A DNA stretch of 64,000 nucleotides from Aeromicrobium massiliense JC14 (GCF_000312105.1 NZ_HE978636.1:1225652-1289651); one strand, 5' to 3'; shown: positions 51,444 through 61,518, counted from the stretch's first letter. The notes: a model not told the origin generated them from the sequence alone. Program-made: numbers and translations.

Positions 51444-52019
51444 ATGAGCATGGCAACGCTGGCGCGACGCGCCGAGGAGTCCGTTCTGAGCGACGTGGAC
51501 TGGGAGCAGGAGCAGGCCGTCCTGGTCGTCGACCGTCGAGGTGACGTCCTGCAGGCCGACGAGGGTGCTCGTGCGCTCCTCACGCCGCTCGGTCTGCGTC
51601 ACGACCTGTGCCCCACGCGCCAGATCCGGGCCCTCATCGCCGAGGTGTGGCGCCACTACGAGTCGACCCACACCCGACTCGTCCGGCCCCTGCGGGCCCA
51701 GGCCATCCGCGGGGTCATCGTGCGGGTGACCTTCCGTCGCTCGGTGACCGGCGCCTCCGAGGCCGTCCTGACCTTCAATCGGTCGGCGCGGTCGGAGGCC
51801 GTGCGCCGACTGGGGCTCGACTTCGGGCTCACCCGGCGCGAGGTCGAGGTGGTCGCCGAGGTGCTCACCGGCGCGTCGACCAAGGAGATCGCCCGGGAGC
51901 TGAGCGTGTCCGCGTACACGGTCCAGGACCACCTGAAGTCCGTGTTCGCCAAGTGCCACGTGACCAGTCGGCTGCAGCTGACCGCGCTGATCTTCAGCCG
52001 GCTCGACGCGGTCATGTGA
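51444..52019 (+). CDS. LuxR-family transcriptional regulator with PAS-like N-terminus
   Basis: A 191-residue protein: residues about 15-110 look like a PAS-type sensor (AVLVVDRRGDVLQADEGARALL), and about 128-185 are a GerE/LuxR helix-turn-helix (LTRREVEVVAEVLTGASTKEIARELSV then SAYTVQDHLKSVF). There is no receiver domain, so the signal is sensed directly. ATG 51444 is chosen over upstream starts because of GGGAGAACG. It probably controls the flanking unknown genes. Confidence 0.85.
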   Translation: MSMATLARRAEESVLSDVDWEQEQAVLVVDRRGDVLQADEGARALLTPLGLRHDLCPTRQIRALIAEVWRHYESTHTRLVRPLRAQAIRGVIVRVTFRRSVTGASEAVLTFNRSARSEAVRRLGLDFGLTRREVEVVAEVLTGASTKEIARELSVSAYTVQDHLKSVFAKCHVTSRLQLTALIFSRLDAVM

Positions 52020-52115
52020 GCCGACATGCTCACGACCGTCGCGCCTCCGATCCGGCGCATCCGCTGCGGGACCGCACCGGCCCCGTCCCGATCCACCATC
52101 GAAGTGCCTCTTCTC

Positions 52116-52799
52116 ATGACCTCTGATCTCCTCGCCGCCCGCCTGGCCCCCCAGCTGACCGACCTCGTCGCGGGCATCGAGCAACGGCTCGTCGTCGGTC
52201 GGCGAGGCGCCGCGCGCCTGTTCGCCCGCGTCGAGGTGCTCGATCCGGCCCATCCCGACGAGATCCGCGGAGGCCTGGTCCGCGAGGACGGTGCCGCGCA
52301 GGTGACCGGGGCCTGGACGCTCGACTGCGCCGACGCCTTCCGCGTGTTCGTGGCCGAGGCGAGCCGGGCGGACGTGCCGATCAGTCGGGTCGAGCTGACC
52401 TGCTCGCCGGTCGGCGGGAGCCGGGCCTGGGCGGTCGGTCTGGAGCAGGCCACGACCGAGTACAAGGTCCGTCCCGAACGCATCCGGATCGACGGGCTCG
52501 TCTACCGGGCGATGATGACCGCGGTGCGCCCGGCGTGGGACGTGCCTGGCGAGAAGACGCTGACCTTCGGCGCCCGGCCGGGCGCCGACCCGCAGCTGAC
52601 CCTCCTGACGGCGACCGATCGTCGTCGGATCGACCCGCCAGCGGAGCTGCTCGACCTGCTCGTCGAGATCGACGCGCTCTACCGGAGCCATGGGCGGACG
52701 CTGACCTGGCCGGAGTGGGAGGTCGAGGGCGTGCCCGGCGACTACCAGCTCCAGTCCTCCCTGCCCTACCGCGTCGTGCCGGTGTCGACCGCCCGCTGA
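52116..52799 (+). CDS. Hypothetical protein
   Basis: A 227-residue soluble protein with alternating beta and helix regions, starting MTSDLLAARLAPQLTDLV; no family recognised. Motifs such as RRIRI and EKTLTFGARPG suggest a beta-sheet fold. It is 96 bp after the LuxR gene. A hairpin with near-perfect 17-bp stem follows. The start is uncertain; only a weak GAAG precedes the ATG. Confidence 0.6.
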   Translation: MTSDLLAARLAPQLTDLVAGIEQRLVVGRRGAARLFARVEVLDPAHPDEIRGGLVREDGAAQVTGAWTLDCADAFRVFVAEASRADVPISRVELTCSPVGGSRAWAVGLEQATTEYKVRPERIRIDGLVYRAMMTAVRPAWDVPGEKTLTFGARPGADPQLTLLTATDRRRIDPPAELLDLLVEIDALYRSHGRTLTWPEWEVEGVPGDYQLQSSLPYRVVPVSTAR

Positions 52800-52816
52800 C
52801 CCGTCGCGCCGCGCCT

Positions 52817-52863
52817 CGAAGGCCCGTGCCACCGCCGTCCCCGGCAGGTGGCGCGGGCCTTCG
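52817..52863 (+). terminator. Hairpin terminator before the giant secreted gene
   Basis: CGAAGGCCCGTGCCACC (52817-52833) pairs with 52847-52863, one mismatch, 13-nt loop. Confidence 0.7.
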
Positions 52864-52921
52864 TCGTGGTGCCGGCGCGACGGCGTCCCTCGAGGACTAC
52901 TGCCCAGAATCCCTGGATTAG

Positions 52922-52939
52922 GGGACGTGCACACGTCCC
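52922..52939. promoter_or_regulatory. Palindrome GGGACGTG-CA-CACGTCCC upstream of the giant gene
   Basis: Two perfect 8-bp arms about 70 bp before the ATG at 53007, followed by a second imperfect hairpin (52959-52982) just before the GGAGG. It may be a regulator site or an mRNA 5' hairpin. Confidence 0.45.
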
Positions 52940-53006
52940 GTCCGTCCGTACGGTGCAATCCCCTCCCGTCTCGGGAAGGGGAGAACGCAAGCCCCCGGAG
53001 GACCCC

Positions 53007-56000
53007 ATGCCCGCCTTTGTCTCGCTGCGGCGACCGGTCAGCGTCGTGATCGCTGCCCTCGTCGCGCTCGCGCTGATGCCACTCTTCTCACCGTCCGCGT
53101 CCGCGGCACCGCTCGCCGCCGAGCCGTCGCTGGCCAGCAGCAACGGCGCCATCACCGGCCGGTTCGACACCCGGGACATTCCCGAGGGCACGAACATGCG
53201 CGTCGACGTCTTCGAGAAGAAGGCGATGCCGAACGGGCACCCCTGGACCGAGCGTCCCGAGCTGGCGGTGGAGACTCCGAACAACTTCTGGCGCGTGGTC
53301 AACGTTCCGCCCGGTGACTACACGCTGAGGTTCTCGGTGATCGAGAACAAGCGGATCAGCGCCTACGAGCATGGCCTCGCCCCGATCTACCTGGGCAACG
53401 TGGGGACCCTCAAGGACGCGCAGGTCGTGACCGTCAAGGCCGGCGAGGAGTCTGCCGACCACGTGGTCAAGAAGGTCTACGACGGTACGTCGATCCGACC
53501 CTGGGTCTCAGTCTCCGGTGGTGCGAAGGCGGCTGAGTCCGTCACGCTGTACGAGGACCTCGGTCTGGCCGGGGGGCCCTCGGCATGGCGGAAGGTGGGG
53601 ACCTACGGCCCGGACCCCACGGACTCGTCGGGTGTCTCCTTCATGGTGCGCCACCTGGGTCCGGGCAAGTACAAGCTCCGCTACGACCCGGTGCCGGGTG
53701 TCATCGGCCGGTGGTACAACGACGCAGGCACCGAGGCTGACGCCACGGTCTTCACCCTTGGATGGGCGTGCGGGTACTGCGACGGCCGCAAGTACGACGC
53801 GAGGCTGGCCACGGGCCCCGGTGCGGTCACGGGCAAGCTGACCTTCGCCACGGGCGCGCCCAACTGGCTCGGCACCGTCCAGTTCGTCGAGAAGGTCGTG
53901 AACGACGACAAGACCACCGATTGGATCGAGCGGCCGGAGCTGACCCAGCAGTACGACCCGCGCGTCCCGTACCAGTACGACAAGCTGCCGGTCGGCGAGT
54001 ACACCCTGCGGTTCCTGGTCCCCAACACCACCTACGGAACCACCTACCTGGGCGGCGTCGCCCGGCTGGGTGACGCCAAGACGGTCAAGGTGGTAAAGGG
54101 CGAGATCACCCAGGCTCCCGAGACCCTGATGCCCCTCGGCGGACGCATCGTCGGCAAGGCCGTCGACGCCGCCGGCACCGGCGCGATCCGGAGCGTCACA
54201 CTGTTCGAGGCGTTCCCGGGTGAGAACGGCACGGTCGAGTGGAAGCCCACTCGCGAAATCGAAGCGAACTCCAGCAACGGTGACTTCATCATCCCCGGCC
54301 TGGCGCCCACGGAGTACAAGCTCCGATTCAACGCTAGTGAGCCGTACATGACCCAGTACTCCGGCGGCACGGACACCCTGGGCAACGCAAGCGCGGTCGA
54401 GGTGCTGGCCGGCAAGGACTCGCCGCTGCGCATCGAGCTGCCCAAGGGCGGCACGCTCGAGATGTCCGTCGGGCTGGCCGGAAAGACCGAGCCGGCGCCC
54501 ACGACCACCCCGGTCGAGCTCTTCCAGTGGACCGAGACGTCCACGGGCCTGAAGTGGGTCAAGAAGGCCGAGAAGACGGTCGACCTCAGTGGCAAGGTCT
54601 CGTTCGGCGGCCTCGACACCGGTGAGTACACGCTGAAGTACGGCGGCGACAGCACCAAGATCGGGGAGCACGTCGCCCACTACGCCGGCGATCCGACGGA
54701 CTCGACGCGCCGCGCGTGGCACCTCAGCCAGGCCGCCCACATCCCGCTCAACCGCGGTGAGGTCAAGCAGTTCGCGCCGACGCTGCGGCTGGACTCGACG
54801 ATCAGCGGCGTCATCCGCGATGCCAATGACTCGAAGATCTCCATCGCGGGGGTCAAGGCGACGCTGTGGGCCAAGCGCATCTGGGGCACGGACACCGAGG
54901 AGACCTACCGGGTCCTCGCCGAGCAGGACGTGACCAAGTCCGCCGAGGGCTTCGCCTTCAAGCACCTGGGCCCCGGTGCGTACAAGCTGCAGTTCACCGC
55001 CAAGGACGGCACGCCCTACAAGAGCACGTGGCACAACCTCGGCGCCAAGAACATCGAGGAGGCCACCGAGATCACGATCCAGGAGTCCAGCACCCAGCGT
55101 GTGCACGACGTCCCGCCACTGATGGAGATGGGCGGAGAGGTCTCGGGCACCGTGCTCGACCACACGGCCGGCTCGGGACTGAACGGGTTCCGCGTGTACC
55201 TGTACGAGGTGTCGGACCGCAATGCACCGCCGAAGCTCGTGCGCGACCAGCTCACCTACACCAACGACACGACCTCGACCAAGGGCACGTACTCCTTCTC
55301 GGGCCTGGGACCCGGCACCTACAAGGTGCGGGTCAATGACGAGGGCGAGAACGACTACGTCTCGACCTGGGTCAAGGACAACGTCATGAACGGCGCGGAC
55401 ACCGCGGCGGACGCGACCGCCTACACGGTGGCTGCCAGCTCGATGAAGCACGTGAACAAGAAGATCGCGCTCAAGCGCGGTCTCGTCATCGGCGGCACGG
55501 TCTCCGGTGCCAGCGGCGGCGCGCAGGTGCAGGCTCAGCTGTACACGGCCGTGGACGGCACCTTCAAGCCGTTCGGCAAGCCGGTCAGCACCACCGACCA
55601 GGGCGTCTACGCGCGACCCGGTCTTCGGGCCGGCACGTACAAGATCGGCTTCACCGACCTGCGGACCGCCCCGGTGTACCGCGAGCGGTTCTACGTGAGC
55701 TCCGACGAGGTCGAGAAGGCCACGCCGGTCACCGTCCTCACCGCCGACTCCAAGGGCAACAACATCACGATGCCCAACGCGGCGACCATCAGTGGCAAGG
55801 TCTCCGGAGGCGAGGACTCGCTCACGAGCGTGAAGGCCGTGGCCTACCGCCGCACCGGCACGGGTGATGAGACGAAGTACACCGCCGTCCGGACGGCCGC
55901 TGTGTCGGCGACGGGCGACTACCTCATCACCCCGCTGCCCGCCGGCGACTTCAAGGTGCGATTCGTCGACGAGGCGCGCAAGTACGCACCGGTCGTCTAC

Positions 56001-59000
56001 GACAAGGACGCCGCAGGCGGCGTCCCGTCCCTGCCGGTCGGCACCGAGCTCGCGCTCACCGACGGCCAGGCCAAGACCGGGGTCGACGTGAAGCTCCCCG
56101 CGTCCGCGATCCTGGGCGGCAAGCTGAATCACGACGCGCCGCAGGCCGACCTGACCGTGACGGTCTACCGCCTCGGCGGCGAGCTCGGGCTCGAGTCCGG
56201 CTTCGTCCCGATCAAGGAGATCCCTCTGGGCACGTCCGACGTGCAGCCGGCCTCGTGGTCGCTCAACGGCCTGCCGACCGGTGAGTACCGCGTCCGTGTG
56301 GCGGACAGCACCGGCACCCTCGCCACGCAGTTCTTCGGTGGTGGCGGCACCCTGGACGACTCCAAGACCCTGAGCATCCCACTCATCGCGGGGGCGGCGA
56401 ACTTCCGTTCGGCCAACATGACTCTCAAGGGAGCGTCGAAGATCCAGGGAGTCCTGACCAAGGACGGCAAGGGTGTCTACAACGTGCTCGTCCGTGCTTG
56501 GCGACTGACCAGCACCACGCAGGGCGACAGCTGGAGCCTGATGCCGGTGACGGCTCGGTCCATGCCCTCGGGCGCCTACACGTTGGGCGGACTGCCGGCC
56601 GGCACTTACCGCGTCGAGTTCGACGACCAGGACCATGGCCTGGCCACGGAGTTCTACAACAACGCACCCGACATCAAGCTGGCCGACAGCCTCGACCTCG
56701 AGGTGGGGCAGATCTTCAAGGACGTCGACGCCAAGCTGGACACCACGGCGCCGGCTCCCAAGGAGACCTCCCTGGTGAGCGTGTCGCTGAACGGCTCGAA
56801 CAAGGTCGTGGAGACCACCGCGCCGAAGGTGTCGGTGACGGTCGAGTCGCCCGGGCACGAGACGCCGCAGGGCTGGGTCTACGTCCAGGTCGACGGCAAG
56901 GAGGTCGCCAAGCAGGAGGTCGACGAGGGTGGTCTGGCGTCGCTGACCCTCCCGTACTCGACGGCGACCTTCCCGCTCGGTCGTCACGAGATCACGGCGA
57001 CCTACGGTGGATCGGACAAGTTCCGGTTCTCGAGCTCGACCGCTGTGACGTTGTCCGTGGTGCCCCCCAGCCCCAAGACGTTCACCACGCTGAGGCTCGG
57101 TGCGGAGCGCGTCGAGAGCCAGGACCGCACGACGGCTGACGTCTGGGTCGACGCGCTCGGCCAGGTGCCGCCGGCGGGAACGATCGAGCTCATGGAGGTG
57201 ACGGCCACGGGGCTCAAGTCCTTCGTGCCGCGCGTCACCGGCACCCTGGTGAACGGCCACGTGCAGCTGCAGACGCCACTCCTGGGGGAGGGCGCCTACT
57301 TCCTGCGGGCCGTGTACGCAGGCGACCGGACGCCGTCCGAGTCCGGAGACCGTCCGCTCAGCGTGGTCAAGGCCGGTTCGGCGGTCACCATGTCCCTGGA
57401 GGAGCCTCAGCTCGTCTCGGGTCAGCAGATGGTCGCGACGGTCACCGTCAAGCCCAACTCGCCGGCCAAGGCGACCGGTGTCGTGTCGGTGTTCGAGGGC
57501 TCGACCCACCTCGGGTCGGCCAACCTGGACGCGACCGGCACGGCGAGGGTCACCATCCCGGAGAAGGACCCGTTGAGCGTCGGCGGTCACGAGCTGAAGG
57601 CGGTCTACAACGGCAACGCGGACCTGGCACAGGCCGAGACGGTCAAGACGACGCCTCTGTCGGTGCTGGCACTGGCGCACGGCACGGACACGCGGGTCGT
57701 CACGGCGGCGCCGGCGAAGGCCGTGTACGGCACCGACCAGCAGATGGAGGTGTCGGTCAAGCGCCAGTCGGACAGCAAGGACGCCTGGCGCGGAAAGGTC
57801 TGGCTGCAGCGCCAGGAAGGCACCTCGTGGCTGAACGTGGGCGCCGCGGTCGACGTCACGGCCGGCAAGGCCACCGTCGCCATCCCGGCGGGTCAGCTCG
57901 ACGGAGTCGGTGTCAAGACGCTGCGCGTGGCGTATCGCAACGGCGCTCTCCTCGGCGACAGTGCCACCGGAGCGTTCAACCTCGAGGTCACGCGTGCGGG
58001 GACGACGGCCTCGGCCAGCGTCCTGCAGGCCAACCCCGTGGGAGAGACGTCGAAGGTCTCCATGGCGGTCTCCTCGCAGACTGCCCTGGATGCTGATCTG
58101 GACGGCGACGTGCACATCTACGTCGACGACGTGAAGCTCACCGCGACGGGAGTCGTGACCGACGGCAAGGGCACGATCGACCTGGCCGGCCTGAGCCTGG
58201 GCGCGCACAAGGTGCGCCTGGTCTTCGTCGGCAACGACCTGGTGACCAGCTCGGAGGCCACCGTCGACGTGACGGTCCCGAGTGCTGCGTCCAGCACGAA
58301 GCTGACGATCACGAAGCCGTCGGTGAAGTTCGACGAGGACGTCGCGGTCAAGGTCGAGGTCTCCTCGCCCACGGTCCCGGCGGCCCAGGTGAGCGGTACC
58401 GCGACGTTGTACCTGCACCGCGGCACGGCGAACGAGAAGGTGCTGGCCACCGGCTCGGTCTCCGGCACCACGGCGCTGGACATCTCGTTCAAGGCCAACA
58501 AGCTCGCGATCGGCACGAACTCGGTCGAGGCCGTGTTCACCCCGGGTGCGACCTCTCCGGTCGGCACGAGCTCGGCGGCCAAGAACGTCGACGTGGCCAA
58601 GGCCAAGTTCAGCAAGGTCGGCACGGCCACGATCACGGGAACGGCCAAGGTCGGCCAGACCCTGACCGCTAACCCGGGTGACTGGGCCGCCGAGGCGAAC
58701 AAGGCGTACACCTGGTTCGTCGACGGCACGGAGGACAAGACCGTCGCCGAGCCGAAGAACCAGTACCCGCTCAAGCCCGCCCACGAGGGGAAGAAGATCA
58801 CCGTCAAGGTGACCGGCACCGCCACGGGCTATGACGAGGCGTCCAGCACGAGCGTGGCCACGGCCGCGGTGGCCAAGGGCACGATCGACAACCCGCCGGC
58901 GGTCACCATCGACGGCGAGCTGAAGGTCGGCAAGGAGCTGACCGCCAAGCACGACGACTGGCCCGCGGGCATCCAGCCCACGTACGCCTGGTCGATCAAC

Positions 59001-59975
59001 GGTCAGGTGGTCGACACGGCGAAGGCCAAGACCTTCACCCTGGAGCCGGCCCACGTCGGAGCCTCCGTCTCCGTCACGGTCTCCGGCTCGGCGGAGGGCT
59101 ATGACCCGGCCACGTCGACCAGCCCGGCCAGCGACGCGCGCGTCGCCAAGGGCACGTTCGAGGCCAAGCCGAAGGTGACCGTCACGGGCACCGCCCAGGT
59201 CGCGTCCACGCTGACCGCCAAGAGCGAGGCATGGCCGACCGGCACCGTCGTCGCCTACAGCTGGATCGTGGACGGCAAGGAGATCGGCAAGGCCGACAAG
59301 CTGACCATCGCCCCGGCCCAGGTCGGCAAGAAGATCACGCTGAAGGTCACGGGAACGGTGCCGGGCTACGATCCGGCGGACGTGACCGTCGGTCCGACGG
59401 CCCCGGTCGCGTCGGCGAAGTTCACCCTCGCGCCGAAGCCCGTGATCGTGGGTCAGGCGAAGGTGAACGGCGTGCTCAGCGTGCGCGTCGGCACCTGGAA
59501 GCCGGCGCCGCGGTTCACCGCCCAGTGGATGGCGAACGGGGTCCCGATCAAGGGTGCGACGCGCTCGTCGTTCAAGCCGACGGCTGCGTACGCCCGCAAG
59601 CGGATCCAGGTCGCCGTGACGGCCTCGGCACCGGGCTACGTGACCACCAAGGTGGTCAGCAACCCGGTGACCGTCGGCGCCACGCCGAAGGTCAACCCGG
59701 CCGCCGCGGTGGCGTGGAAGGTCTCGGCGAAGAAGAAGGGCACCGCGACGCTGGTGCTGCGGGCCGGCCGACTGCGTCCCACGGGCACCGTCCAGGTGTT
59801 CGACGGTCGCAAGGGCATCACGCGCAAGCTCGTGGTGAAGCTGGCGGCTGGCAACAAGATGGTGATCAAGCTGCCGAAGCTGAAGAAGGGCAAGCACGTG
59901 CTCAAGCTCGTGTACAGCGGCAACGCCCAGATCAACGCCAAGACGGTCGTCAAGGCGGTGAAGGTCAAGAAGTAG
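53007..59975 (+). CDS. Giant secreted repeat protein (about 2,320 residues)
   Basis: 2,322 residues. Signal peptide 1-34 (hydrophobic core, then SASAAP). About 11 modules of some 115 residues (about 47-1250) of beta-sandwich prealbumin/CNA-B-like type, each with a G-x-Y-x-[LV]-[RQ]-F-type core (GDYTLRF, GKYKLRY, GEYTLRF, GTYKVRV). Then about six Ig-like modules, four of about 88 residues with TxTGTAKVGxTLTA-type starts and xPGYDPA ends, and a final Ig-like domain. Only two Cys: C255-G-Y-C258. No LPXTG or membrane tail. Likely a surface or matrix protein; partner unknown. GGAGG precedes the ATG. Confidence 0.88.
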   Translation: MPAFVSLRRPVSVVIAALVALALMPLFSPSASAAPLAAEPSLASSNGAITGRFDTRDIPEGTNMRVDVFEKKAMPNGHPWTERPELAVETPNNFWRVVNVPPGDYTLRFSVIENKRISAYEHGLAPIYLGNVGTLKDAQVVTVKAGEESADHVVKKVYDGTSIRPWVSVSGGAKAAESVTLYEDLGLAGGPSAWRKVGTYGPDPTDSSGVSFMVRHLGPGKYKLRYDPVPGVIGRWYNDAGTEADATVFTLGWACGYCDGRKYDARLATGPGAVTGKLTFATGAPNWLGTVQFVEKVVNDDKTTDWIERPELTQQYDPRVPYQYDKLPVGEYTLRFLVPNTTYGTTYLGGVARLGDAKTVKVVKGEITQAPETLMPLGGRIVGKAVDAAGTGAIRSVTLFEAFPGENGTVEWKPTREIEANSSNGDFIIPGLAPTEYKLRFNASEPYMTQYSGGTDTLGNASAVEVLAGKDSPLRIELPKGGTLEMSVGLAGKTEPAPTTTPVELFQWTETSTGLKWVKKAEKTVDLSGKVSFGGLDTGEYTLKYGGDSTKIGEHVAHYAGDPTDSTRRAWHLSQAAHIPLNRGEVKQFAPTLRLDSTISGVIRDANDSKISIAGVKATLWAKRIWGTDTEETYRVLAEQDVTKSAEGFAFKHLGPGAYKLQFTAKDGTPYKSTWHNLGAKNIEEATEITIQESSTQRVHDVPPLMEMGGEVSGTVLDHTAGSGLNGFRVYLYEVSDRNAPPKLVRDQLTYTNDTTSTKGTYSFSGLGPGTYKVRVNDEGENDYVSTWVKDNVMNGADTAADATAYTVAASSMKHVNKKIALKRGLVIGGTVSGASGGAQVQAQLYTAVDGTFKPFGKPVSTTDQGVYARPGLRAGTYKIGFTDLRTAPVYRERFYVSSDEVEKATPVTVLTADSKGNNITMPNAATISGKVSGGEDSLTSVKAVAYRRTGTGDETKYTAVRTAAVSATGDYLITPLPAGDFKVRFVDEARKYAPVVYDKDAAGGVPSLPVGTELALTDGQAKTGVDVKLPASAILGGKLNHDAPQADLTVTVYRLGGELGLESGFVPIKEIPLGTSDVQPASWSLNGLPTGEYRVRVADSTGTLATQFFGGGGTLDDSKTLSIPLIAGAANFRSANMTLKGASKIQGVLTKDGKGVYNVLVRAWRLTSTTQGDSWSLMPVTARSMPSGAYTLGGLPAGTYRVEFDDQDHGLATEFYNNAPDIKLADSLDLEVGQIFKDVDAKLDTTAPAPKETSLVSVSLNGSNKVVETTAPKVSVTVESPGHETPQGWVYVQVDGKEVAKQEVDEGGLASLTLPYSTATFPLGRHEITATYGGSDKFRFSSSTAVTLSVVPPSPKTFTTLRLGAERVESQDRTTADVWVDALGQVPPAGTIELMEVTATGLKSFVPRVTGTLVNGHVQLQTPLLGEGAYFLRAVYAGDRTPSESGDRPLSVVKAGSAVTMSLEEPQLVSGQQMVATVTVKPNSPAKATGVVSVFEGSTHLGSANLDATGTARVTIPEKDPLSVGGHELKAVYNGNADLAQAETVKTTPLSVLALAHGTDTRVVTAAPAKAVYGTDQQMEVSVKRQSDSKDAWRGKVWLQRQEGTSWLNVGAAVDVTAGKATVAIPAGQLDGVGVKTLRVAYRNGALLGDSATGAFNLEVTRAGTTASASVLQANPVGETSKVSMAVSSQTALDADLDGDVHIYVDDVKLTATGVVTDGKGTIDLAGLSLGAHKVRLVFVGNDLVTSSEATVDVTVPSAASSTKLTITKPSVKFDEDVAVKVEVSSPTVPAAQVSGTATLYLHRGTANEKVLATGSVSGTTALDISFKANKLAIGTNSVEAVFTPGATSPVGTSSAAKNVDVAKAKFSKVGTATITGTAKVGQTLTANPGDWAAEANKAYTWFVDGTEDKTVAEPKNQYPLKPAHEGKKITVKVTGTATGYDEASSTSVATAAVAKGTIDNPPAVTIDGELKVGKELTAKHDDWPAGIQPTYAWSINGQVVDTAKAKTFTLEPAHVGASVSVTVSGSAEGYDPATSTSPASDARVAKGTFEAKPKVTVTGTAQVASTLTAKSEAWPTGTVVAYSWIVDGKEIGKADKLTIAPAQVGKKITLKVTGTVPGYDPADVTVGPTAPVASAKFTLAPKPVIVGQAKVNGVLSVRVGTWKPAPRFTAQWMANGVPIKGATRSSFKPTAAYARKRIQVAVTASAPGYVTTKVVSNPVTVGATPKVNPAAAVAWKVSAKKKGTATLVLRAGRLRPTGTVQVFDGRKGITRKLVVKLAAGNKMVIKLPKLKKGKHVLKLVYSGNAQINAKTVVKAVKVKK

Positions 59976-59988
59976 CCGCCGACCCGGC

Positions 59989-60028
59989 ACGACGGCGCCC
60001 GTCCCTTCGGGGGGACGGGCGCCGTCGT
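59989..60028 (+). terminator. Terminator of the giant gene
   Basis: ACGACGGCGCCCGTCCC pairs with GGGACGGGCGCCGTCGT (17 bp), 6-nt loop, 14 bp beyond the stop. Confidence 0.8.
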
Positions 60029-60170
60029 CGTTCCCTGCCACGCGTCCCGCGGTCCCGGCCCCCAGGTCCGCGGGATGGCACGTCCTCGACGACCAGGCAT
60101 GCTCGTCCTCGCAACAGGGTCCGTGCCTCCGGGGCACGGGTCGTGGTGCGGCTTCAGTTCAACGGTCGAA

Positions 60171-60203
60171 GGCGGGACCGCGGGTGATCCTCGCGGTCCC
60201 GCC
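60171..60203. terminator. Second hairpin in the 59976-60265 gap
   Basis: GGCGGGACCGCG pairs with CGCGGTCCCGCC (12 bp), 9-nt loop. It lies just upstream of the 60266 gene; it may be a terminator or leader hairpin. The rest of this 290-bp gap holds nothing I can name. Confidence 0.5.
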
Positions 60204-60265
60204 GGGCCGGACGACAAGCCCTCGCGACACTCGCCCTCCGTGCGCAGACTTCCCTGGGGGCCACC

Positions 60266-61402
60266 GTGCTGCTCGTCCGTCGTGTCGCCGTGGGGGCCGT
60301 CGCCACCGCACTGACGTGGAGCACCCTCGCGGCCCCCGAGGCCGCATCGGCGCAGCAGCGCGACTTCGCGAACCCCTTGGCGAGCACGGACCCAGCTGAC
60401 CTGGCCGTGGAGCGCGTCCACCTCGACGCCAACGCCGAGTCCGTCTCGGTCCGGCTCGACGCGCGAAACGTCGACATCGACGGCGACGGCTACCTCGCCG
60501 CGTACGCCGAGCTCGCGTCCTCGCCCGACGCCGCCGTGAACGACGAGATCACTCGCCTCGACGCCGCGATCGGGGAAAACCGCTGGAACGTCCGCGGTGC
60601 CACGATGCTGAAGGGTTCGGTCCGGCAGCTTCCCTCCACTGCGGTCTCCGTCTCTCGCGTCGGCGGGGCGATCACCCTGCAGGTCAAGACGAGTGCGCTC
60701 GGATGGTCCGGCCCGGTCTACGTCAACGGCGGTGTCATCACGAGGCGGCACGTCGCCAACGCCCAGGCCAGCCTCGACGACCGTCGACTCCGTATCGGGC
60801 CGGTCGCGACCACGCCCGACCCCACGCGGACGACCCTGTCGCTCTCGCGGGCGTCACGCACCGCAGGGCGGGAACCCGTGACGGCCACGGTCACCACAGC
60901 CCCCGCGGTGCCCGGTGTCGTGCTCGTCTCCGACGGCACCCGCGAGATCGGACGAGTCACCCAACGGAACGGAAGGGCGACGTTCGTGATCCCCGCGTCG
61001 TTGTCGATCGGCACGCACACCCTGCGCGCGACCTTCCGCCCCCTGGACACGGCGCGTCACGCGTCGAGCGCCTCGAGCGCGACGCTGCGCGTGCTGCGCC
61101 CGCCGGCCCGCACCACACGCACGGCGTTGAGGCTTTCGCGGACGGCCATGGTGCGCGGCCGGAGCAAGCCGGCGAGGGCCGCCGTCGTGGTCAGCGGCCG
61201 TGCGTCGGGCACGGTCACCCTCTACGACGGACGCCGGAGGCTGCGGACGCTCGTGCTGAGGCACGGCGTGGCGCGCTACACGTTCAGCCGGCGGCTCAAG
61301 GTCGGCGTCCACCGCGTGAAGGCGGTGTACCGGCCGGCAGACGTGCGCGTGCACCGACCCTCCGCGTCGCCGGTGCGCCGACTGAAGGTCACGCGCCGCT
61401 AG
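60266..61402 (+). CDS. Secreted Ig-like domain protein
   Basis: A 378-residue protein: signal peptide about 1-30 (ending APEAASAQQ), a region with DIDGDGYLAAYAELASS, and two Ig-like (Big_3-type) domains, each with a GTVTLYDGRRRLRTLVLRHG- or VLVSDGTREIGRVTQRNG-like strand pair. The end is rich in Arg (VRRLKVTRR). GTG at 60266 with GGGGGCC before it. It probably belongs with the other two secreted proteins. No enzyme motif. Confidence 0.8.
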   Translation: MLLVRRVAVGAVATALTWSTLAAPEAASAQQRDFANPLASTDPADLAVERVHLDANAESVSVRLDARNVDIDGDGYLAAYAELASSPDAAVNDEITRLDAAIGENRWNVRGATMLKGSVRQLPSTAVSVSRVGGAITLQVKTSALGWSGPVYVNGGVITRRHVANAQASLDDRRLRIGPVATTPDPTRTTLSLSRASRTAGREPVTATVTTAPAVPGVVLVSDGTREIGRVTQRNGRATFVIPASLSIGTHTLRATFRPLDTARHASSASSATLRVLRPPARTTRTALRLSRTAMVRGRSKPARAAVVVSGRASGTVTLYDGRRRLRTLVLRHGVARYTFSRRLKVGVHRVKAVYRPADVRVHRPSASPVRRLKVTRR

Positions 61403-61518
61403 GGCGTCGCGGGCACCCTGATCGCGCGCTCCACCGTCCTCCCAGAAGCGAGGGGGCCGCTGACGGGAGAACGCGCGTAGCGTCCGGTCGTCCTGTCCTG
61501 CGTGTTCGGAGGCTGCTC

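Noticed and set aside
53508..60137. A 2,209-codon open frame on the minus strand opposite the giant gene
   Set aside because: Its composition is the typical Arg/Gly/Asp/Leu shadow of a high-GC coding strand; no domain or start signal is seen, and the plus strand has a signal peptide, ribosome site and clear modules.
60075..60314. A 79-codon plus-strand frame in the gap before 60266
   Set aside because: It overlaps the hairpin at 60171-60203 and the start of the next gene, with no ribosome site.
60703..61518. Upstream extension of the 61519 gene
   Set aside because: It overlaps the 60266 gene in another frame; the signal peptide and GGAGG place the start at 61519.
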